A stretch of DNA of 9,244 bases. Source: Candidatus Aminicenantota bacterium (GTDB lineage Bacteria; Acidobacteriota; Aminicenantia; Aminicenantales; Aminicenantaceae). Both the position numbers and the translations under genes were made by a program. Under the pieces are notes generated by a model. It did not search any database. It was not told where the DNA came from and saw only the letters and a list, made by a program, of their open reading frames with translations. Location: contig JAGLRY010000181.1 in the NCBI GenBank assembly GCA_023135995.1, positions 1 to 9,244 on the forward strand. The letters run 5' to 3'. Below, piece by piece: positions 4,556 through 9,244 of the stretch (the stretch's first letter is position 1; every line of letters starts with the position of its first letter).

Positions 4556-7282
4556 TTAAGAGTTTTTCCTTTCGAGGAATCCGATTATACCTGGTAGAAT
4601 GACGACGGTTGTCAGAAAGCAGGCGCCAACACCCAGGAAGAGAGCTGCTCCCAGATGCCCAAAGCCGCGCCAGATGGAAAAGACCAGTGACCCGAAGGCC
4701 AGCATAGTCGTGAGAGAGGTGAGGAGGATCGCCTTTCCCGTGCTGGCAAACACAGTGAATACTTTGCCTTTGCCCTCATGTTGCCACCGGTGGACGATGT
4801 GAACCCCATCATCGATCCCGATCCCCACGATCATCGGAAGGGCCATAATATTCATCACTGTGATCTGCATGCCCGTCAGCTTCATCAGCCCCACCATCCA
4901 GAGCACTCCACAGGCCAAGGGGATCATGGCCATCAAAGCATACAGTGGACTGCGAAAATCTACCAGGAGAAGAAGAAAGACGATGATCAGCGTGAGAAAC
5001 ACAGCGTTCCGCCCGTCTCGTCCGATGATCTCGATCAGTGCACGAAACACCGGCGGCATTCCTGTGGCTTTGTCGCTCACCCTTTCCAAATCATCATCGA
5101 ATCGATGAAGAAATTCGGCATCCTGCCAGATATTCCCCTTGGGAAAGACCGTCACCAAAAACTGCTCCCGTGTCTTATTGCTGTACCGGTCAAGAATGGA
5201 GACCGGCAAATCCTCCAGCTTTATCGATTCTGTGCTCGCCATCCGGATCACAGATCTTTTGAAGTAGGGAGCAAAACGCTCTTGAAAACTCGACAATCCT
5301 CCCAGGAGCTGTGCTTGATCCGCCTCTAAAAGCCGCAGCAACTCCTGGATGATGTTTTGGGATTCAGGTTTATCCGGATCTCCCACGATAGCTTTGCATT
5401 TATCATCCACTTTGTCCTGACCGCCAAGATAGGCCATATCCTGCATCTCCATGATATTCATCTCAAGCCGTTCCACTTCTTCGTGTAACTTGGGGATACT
5501 ATTCCATACGATGCCTTCTTCGATAGGAGTGGCTTGAACTTTCTCAATAATTTCCACAATGTGAGGGATCCTCTTCTGCTGCTGCTCGGAAGAAGGCAGG
5601 TAGAGAGAGATATCCTCTGTCACAGCCACTGATCCGAGTTCTTTGTACGCTTGAGCAAGTTCTCTGGATTCATCGACATCATCGGCTAAGATCAGGGCAT
5701 AATCCATGCTCATATCAAATTTTTCGAGCACAACATCCTGGAGTTCTATAGAAGTCAGTCCTTTGGGTTCGATATTCATGTAGTTGTGGTCAAATGTGAT
5801 CTTAGAACCAAACCAGGCGAGCATAAGAGTGAGAAGCAGTGAGAACAGGACCGTGAACACATAATGCTTGCTCAACCAGACAGCAGCGTGACCCAAAAAC
5901 CGAAAGCTGATGTCGCGCTGGACAAATAATTCTGCGTCTTTTCTCTTTTCATGTTTTTTGTCCAGACGCCGTTCTCTTAAAACGAGCAAAGAGGGTAAAA
6001 ATAGAAAGGTGGCCAAAAGGATGGCGAGGAGACCAGTCCCGGTCGCCATTCCCATTTCTTTTAATCCTCGGGATTGGCTGATGCTCAGGGTCAAGAAAGC
6101 ACAAGCCGTAGTCACACCGCCGGTTAAAATACCCTTTCCGCTTTTTAAAAACGTTTTTTCCATGGCCTCGGTAATGGAATCGCCTGCCGCCCGCCACTCC
6201 GTGAAACCGGAGATGATATGAATGGAGAAATCAATGCCCAATCCCAGAAGGATCACAGCCATCATCTGCGTCATGATGTTCAACTGCCCTACGACGATCG
6301 CGGCAATCCCTACAGCCCAGATGAGTCCCACAAGAAGGTTTGCTATGGCCAGTACAGGAGCCACCCACATCCGAAAGGAAACCATGAGAAGGAGCAGGAT
6401 GGCGAGGACAGCGATCAAAGTGGTGTGTCCCAGACTCTGCTCGGCGTAGACCATCTCATCACGGCCGATCGCGATCATCCCGGTGAGGCCTGCACGAACA
6501 TCTGGATAGTCCACTCGCATCTCATCTAAAATTTCCTGGACAGAATCTGTCCCCACAACCATAAGGTCTGAATCCATCATTGTGAAGTTAGGGATCGCAT
6601 TCAAGACTAAGGCTTTCTCGTCGTAAGAGAGAAAATAAGACTCTCCGAACAGAAGTTTATCCGCGATTCCCTGGATATCACTCTCAGAGAGCTCCTCCCC
6701 TTTGACCACGCTTTTCAATCCCTCAATGAGACTCTCGATCCCGTCCAGGAACACGACCGCCCCATCTTCTTTTTCCCGGGTGGATATGGATTCTTCCTGC
6801 CCGACATATTCCTTTTCCATGGAGTTATTCAGGTTAACCAGAAGGCCAGTCAGGTTAGGATCCATGAAGATATCTTTGAGATTCTTGAGATCCTCTGCCT
6901 TGATGAGCATCAACCCGTGCTCTTTCAGAAAATCGACCTCGGTCTTGTAATCCACCCGACGGAACAATTGTTCCCTATTTCCGTGCGAGTTCGTGGTTTC
7001 TAAAATCCGAGGCGCAAGAGTTTCGGCAAATTCCTTGATCCGTCCTTCCTCCCCCTCTACAACGACAACAAGGCTTGTGGCTGAGACAAATTCCTCGATG
7101 ATCTTATTGAATTGAATTGTCCGCTGGTCCTTCGAAGGCAACAGGTCGGACCAGCGCATGGTGACCTTCAAATGTCCAGCAAAATAGCCAAACACGATCG
7201 TCAGGAGTAATACAATCAAAAGCATCCGCCCCGGATAGGAAGAATGCCAGTGGGCAAGCTTTTTTAAAAGAAATTCTCTCAT
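4556..7282 (-). CDS. RND superfamily (MMPL/HpnN-like) exporter
   Basis: Inner-membrane proton-driven exporter of 908 residues with the two-fold RND layout: TM1 at about 19-36, a periplasmic domain at about 38-285, TM2-6 at about 286-433, TM7 at about 470-491, a second periplasmic domain at about 495-755, and TM8-12 at about 758-900. The proton-relay helices keep acidic residues in matching places: D351 in GLGIDFSIHI (347-356) and D824/D825 in GIGIDDGVHIVHR (820-832). Single-chain RND proteins of this size include HpnN (hopanoid transport) and mycobacterial MmpL proteins, which move lipids rather than drugs. The second periplasmic domain has a long charged, probably helical stretch (about 565-665). 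The ATG at 7282 follows AGGAGA (7290-7295) by 7 nt. The gene lies 89 bp after the tetR gene with no clear promoter between, so it is probably co-transcribed and repressed by it. Substrate unknown. Confidence 0.93.
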   Translation of the reverse strand: MREFLLKKLAHWHSSYPGRMLLIVLLLTIVFGYFAGHLKVTMRWSDLLPSKDQRTIQFNKIIEEFVSATSLVVVVEGEEGRIKEFAETLAPRILETTNSHGNREQLFRRVDYKTEVDFLKEHGLMLIKAEDLKNLKDIFMDPNLTGLLVNLNNSMEKEYVGQEESISTREKEDGAVVFLDGIESLIEGLKSVVKGEELSESDIQGIADKLLFGESYFLSYDEKALVLNAIPNFTMMDSDLMVVGTDSVQEILDEMRVDYPDVRAGLTGMIAIGRDEMVYAEQSLGHTTLIAVLAILLLLMVSFRMWVAPVLAIANLLVGLIWAVGIAAIVVGQLNIMTQMMAVILLGLGIDFSIHIISGFTEWRAAGDSITEAMEKTFLKSGKGILTGGVTTACAFLTLSISQSRGLKEMGMATGTGLLAILLATFLFLPSLLVLRERRLDKKHEKRKDAELFVQRDISFRFLGHAAVWLSKHYVFTVLFSLLLTLMLAWFGSKITFDHNYMNIEPKGLTSIELQDVVLEKFDMSMDYALILADDVDESRELAQAYKELGSVAVTEDISLYLPSSEQQQKRIPHIVEIIEKVQATPIEEGIVWNSIPKLHEEVERLEMNIMEMQDMAYLGGQDKVDDKCKAIVGDPDKPESQNIIQELLRLLEADQAQLLGGLSSFQERFAPYFKRSVIRMASTESIKLEDLPVSILDRYSNKTREQFLVTVFPKGNIWQDAEFLHRFDDDLERVSDKATGMPPVFRALIEIIGRDGRNAVFLTLIIVFLLLLVDFRSPLYALMAMIPLACGVLWMVGLMKLTGMQITVMNIMALPMIVGIGIDDGVHIVHRWQHEGKGKVFTVFASTGKAILLTSLTTMLAFGSLVFSIWRGFGHLGAALFLGVGACFLTTVVILPGIIGFLERKNS

Positions 7283-7371
7283 TTGGAGTTCTCCTATTTC
7301 GAATCTCTATTGTGTCTTCTCATTTTCGTCCCAGATTTCCTCTATCAGACATTGATAAATCGGCCCAACAT

Positions 7372-7980
7372 TTAATTTTCCTTCTTCATTCCGTCTATGA
7401 TCAAACGGGCTGTGGAGCGCACAGCTTTTTTCAGATCAAATACATTCCGGTCCATGATCCACTGAAGCATTAAGCCATCAAGAGCACCGATGATGATTGA
7501 GGCAACAATTTTTGTATCTATGGGCTTGATCTTGTCCTGAGCGATACATTCTTCAAGCAGGCTTTCAATAAATGTGCGATTGTCATAATAGACTCTCATG
7601 AGGTCGACTGAGGAAAACCTTCCCTTGCTTCTTATGCCCTCGGCCCAAAAATCGATCACGATCTCCAGATAATCCACATACTCACTTTCTAAGATATCGG
7701 CCCATGATGAAAAGTACGCCCATAGGCGTTCCAAAGGGTCATCGATTGGAGTGAGGCGTCCGGCAACGATAGTTTCAGCTTGTGCCATAAAATACCGGAA
7801 AGATGCGGCAAACACTTCGTCTTTACTCCGAAAATATTCATAGACAGTTCCCTTCCCGATGTCAGCCGCCTCGGCAATATCAGATATCTTGGTCTTGTTC
7901 CAGCCTTTCTCTGCAAAGACCCTGATCGAAGCCTCCAGGATTTGTGTCTTTTTTTCCTCTTTGTCGACTATTTTTGGCAT
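7372..7980 (-). CDS. TetR/AcrR-family transcriptional regulator
   Basis: One-domain-plus-ligand-pocket repressor of 202 residues, a normal TetR size. The N-terminal DNA-binding domain (about 10-57) contains the helix-turn-helix KISDIAEAADIGKGTVYEYF at 31-50 and the following RSKDEVF, both typical of the family. The C-terminal part (about 60-200) is helical and divergent, as expected for the inducer pocket and dimer interface, and does not reveal the ligand. The gene heads the exporter cluster in the same direction. A strong promoter with a palindrome over its start lies just upstream, so autorepression and control of the downstream genes is the simplest model. The ATG at 7980 has no good Shine-Dalgarno (AT-rich TATAGATAG before it), suggesting weak translation, which suits a repressor. 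No other in-frame start looks better. Confidence 0.94.
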   Translation of the reverse strand: MPKIVDKEEKKTQILEASIRVFAEKGWNKTKISDIAEAADIGKGTVYEYFRSKDEVFAASFRYFMAQAETIVAGRLTPIDDPLERLWAYFSSWADILESEYVDYLEIVIDFWAEGIRSKGRFSSVDLMRVYYDNRTFIESLLEECIAQDKIKPIDTKIVASIIIGALDGLMLQWIMDRNVFDLKKAVRSTARLIIDGMKKEN

Positions 7981-7995
7981 CTATCTATATTTATA

Positions 7996-8015
7996 TTGAC
8001 TGACCAGTCGGTCAA
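7996..8015. promoter_or_regulatory. Palindromic operator, probably for the adjacent TetR protein
   Basis: The plus strand reads TTGACTGACCAGTCGGTCAA, an imperfect palindrome; the 18-bp core (7997-8014) matches its own complement at 14 of 18 positions. GACYG...CRGTC-like palindromes are typical TetR-family operators. It lies 15 bp before the tetR ATG and covers the predicted transcription start (about 8013) and the first 5' UTR bases, so a bound dimer would block the promoter. Confidence 0.75.
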
Positions 8016-8019
8016 GATT

Positions 8020-8048
8020 ATTGTATAAAAAGAGAAGACGTTAGTCAA
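8020..8048 (-). promoter_or_regulatory. Sigma70-type promoter of the tetR/exporter operon
   Basis: On the minus strand, -35 TTGACT (8048-8043) and -10 TACAAT (8025-8020) are separated by exactly 17 nt; each box differs from consensus at one position. The predicted start is near 8013, giving a 5' UTR of about 33 nt to the tetR ATG. The operator lies immediately downstream. No comparably good promoter was seen in the gaps between the downstream cluster genes. Confidence 0.7.
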
Positions 8049-8068
8049 GCTATAATTTAAAGTGAGTT

Positions 8069-8092
8069 TCTGTGTCTGCGCAGGGACAAAGA
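8069..8092 (-). terminator. Imperfect hairpin after asnA, weak terminator candidate
   Basis: Arms TCTTTGTC and GACACAGA (minus strand) pair at 7 of 8 positions around an 8-base loop, starting 5 bases after the asnA stop codon. No U-run follows, so it is not a standard intrinsic terminator. It is listed because it is the only fold between asnA and the tetR promoter. Confidence 0.25.
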
Positions 8093-8096
8093 CCTT

Positions 8097-9227
8097 CTAT
8101 TCGAGGACGAAGATCTTTCTCTCAGCGCTTATGTCTTTGAGAATCTGAGGCCACACAGTGACACTCACCTCTCCAAGGTGTGCCTTGCGGAGGATGTACA
8201 TCTGTGTGCGGGACTGTCCGATGCCGCCCCCGATGCTCAACGGGATCTCGTCGTTCATGATGGCTTTGTGATACGGGAGCTCGAGGAAATCCATCTGCCC
8301 GCTCATCTCCAGCTGCTTGACCAGAGTTTCTTTGGTCACACGGATGCCCATCGATGTCAATTCATGACGGCGCCGGGTGATCGGATTCCACACCAAAATG
8401 TCCCCGTTCAGACCATGCATAAGCTCACCGTTTTTAGTGATCGTTTCTGTGATCCAATCGTCATAATCAGCCGCTCTCATTTCGTGGGGATAACCATCCT
8501 TAAGCGGATAACCCACGCCATAGATAAAAATGGCCGGGTATTCCTGAATGATTTTTGTCTCCCGCTGCTTACGCGGCAGGTCGGGAAACATGTTCAAAAT
8601 CTCTTCGGCATGCAGGAAGGTCAGTTCTTCGGGTATGGGGGGATATTTGTCCGTGTTCAGTTTGGGAAAAAGCCCCCGCACATGGGCGTCGGCGCCAACG
8701 ATTACTTTCCAGATCTTCTTGACGATATCCGTAAGGAATTCGAGATTGCGTTGGTCTTCTGTCATGACCCTTTCCCAATCCCACTGGTCCACATATGCGC
8801 TGTGGTCGTGGTCGAGAAAGTAGTCTTTGCGGACGGCGCGCATATCGGTGTTGATTCCCTGCCCGACCTCACAATTGAACTGCTCGAGCGCAACTCTTTT
8901 CCATTTAGTCGCCGCCTGAACGACTTGTGCATCGATCGGGTTCTTGTCATAGTCATTGGAAATGTGGAACTCAATGGGCGTGCGTGAACCGTCACGGTCC
9001 AGCATGTCGTTCACACCGCTGTTCACATCGACGATCAATGGTACCTGCACCATCATCAGGTTGAGTTCTTTATTCAGGTTTTCTTCGATGTAGTTTTTTA
9101 CCGCATAAATGGCGTACTGTGTCTCCCTCACATCGAGCAAGGATTCATAATCATTGGGTAAGACTTTTTCAAGATCTTCATAATTGCCGATTCCTGGTCC
9201 TGCCAGGTCTGCTTTTTTGTCATTCAT
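8097..9227 (-). CDS. asnA: Aspartate-ammonia ligase (asparagine synthetase A)
   Basis: Cytosolic enzyme making asparagine from aspartate, ammonia and ATP through an aspartyl-AMP intermediate, with a class II aminoacyl-tRNA-synthetase-like fold. Family marks along its 376 residues: ATKWKR (106-111), YVDQWDWERVM (145-155), RAADYDDW (251-258), HGLNGDILVWN (271-281), SMGIRV (292-297) and IGGGIGQSR (332-340). By remembered alignment to E. coli AsnA, D74, R133 and Q148 correspond to active-site D46, R100 and Q116. It is longer than the E. coli enzyme (330 residues), with about 30 extra N-terminal residues, and the usual HS before LAKWKR is QA here (Q104, A105). The ATG at 9227 follows GAGGTGAT, a long match to the anti-Shine-Dalgarno. 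It is probably transcribed apart from the tetR cluster, which has its own promoter; the asnA promoter lies beyond the window. Confidence 0.95.
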   Translation of the reverse strand: MNDKKADLAGPGIGNYEDLEKVLPNDYESLLDVRETQYAIYAVKNYIEENLNKELNLMMVQVPLIVDVNSGVNDMLDRDGSRTPIEFHISNDYDKNPIDAQVVQAATKWKRVALEQFNCEVGQGINTDMRAVRKDYFLDHDHSAYVDQWDWERVMTEDQRNLEFLTDIVKKIWKVIVGADAHVRGLFPKLNTDKYPPIPEELTFLHAEEILNMFPDLPRKQRETKIIQEYPAIFIYGVGYPLKDGYPHEMRAADYDDWITETITKNGELMHGLNGDILVWNPITRRRHELTSMGIRVTKETLVKQLEMSGQMDFLELPYHKAIMNDEIPLSIGGGIGQSRTQMYILRKAHLGEVSVTVWPQILKDISAERKIFVLE

Positions 9228-9244
9228 AATATCACCTCTCTTAT

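Noticed and set aside
4778..5329. Plus-strand open frame of 183 codons
   Set aside because: Antisense to the RND exporter, with a His/Pro/Ser-rich translation typical of a shadow frame.
7996..8026. Plus-strand promoter reading from TTGACT within the operator
   Set aside because: The matching -10 (TATTGT) is poor and no plus-strand gene follows; the minus-strand promoter is much better.
8178..8987. Long plus-strand open frame (269 codons)
   Set aside because: It lies wholly antisense to asnA, whose motifs are unmistakable, and its translation shows no recognisable domain.

Overview
The window reads as chromosomal DNA of a Gram-negative (diderm) bacterium. All seven recognisable protein genes lie on the minus strand, so transcription runs from high to low coordinates. 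The diderm assignment rests on a predicted outer-membrane beta-barrel with a C-terminal phenylalanine, a LolA-like periplasmic protein and an RND-type pump. I cannot fix the phylum. Secreted M24 peptidases, AsnA and TetR/RND/LolA-like/barrel clusters would fit Acidobacteriota/Aminicenantes-like, spirochaetal or Desulfobacterota-like lineages, but this is only an impression.

Layout in transcription order. (1) asnA (9227-8097), ammonia-dependent asparagine synthetase; its promoter lies outside the window. (2) A 116-bp gap with a clear sigma70-type promoter (TTGACT-17-TACAAT) and a 20-bp imperfect palindrome over the predicted transcription start, the expected operator of the next gene. (3) A TetR-family repressor (7980-7372). 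(4) A 908-residue RND/MMPL-family exporter (7282-4556). (5) An isoprenylcysteine-methyltransferase-like membrane enzyme (start revised to 4450, end 3722). (6) A periplasmic LolA-like protein (3671-2907). (7) An outer-membrane beta-barrel (2910-1699) overlapping the previous gene by 4 bp (ATGA). (8) A 308-bp gap holding a 253-bp non-autonomous mobile element with terminal inverted repeats, flanked by TTAA. (9) A secreted Xaa-Pro aminopeptidase-like M24 metallopeptidase (1390-47), followed by a strong GGGGAC/GTCCCC hairpin at the window edge.

Genes 3 to 7 look like one self-regulated unit: an inner-membrane pump, a periplasmic lipid-binding carrier and an outer-membrane barrel, with a membrane methyltransferase between pump and carrier. 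By analogy with HpnN and with mycobacterial MmpL proteins plus their LppX/LprG-type carriers, the natural hypothesis is export of a lipid or other hydrophobic compound to the outer membrane, derepressed when the TetR protein binds a ligand. The substrate cannot be read from the sequence.

The most distinctive non-coding object is the TTAA-flanked element at 1428-1680. Removing it with one TTAA leaves only 51 bp between the barrel gene and the peptidase gene, so the peptidase may once have been the last gene of the same operon. No tRNA, rRNA, CRISPR array or phage gene was seen.
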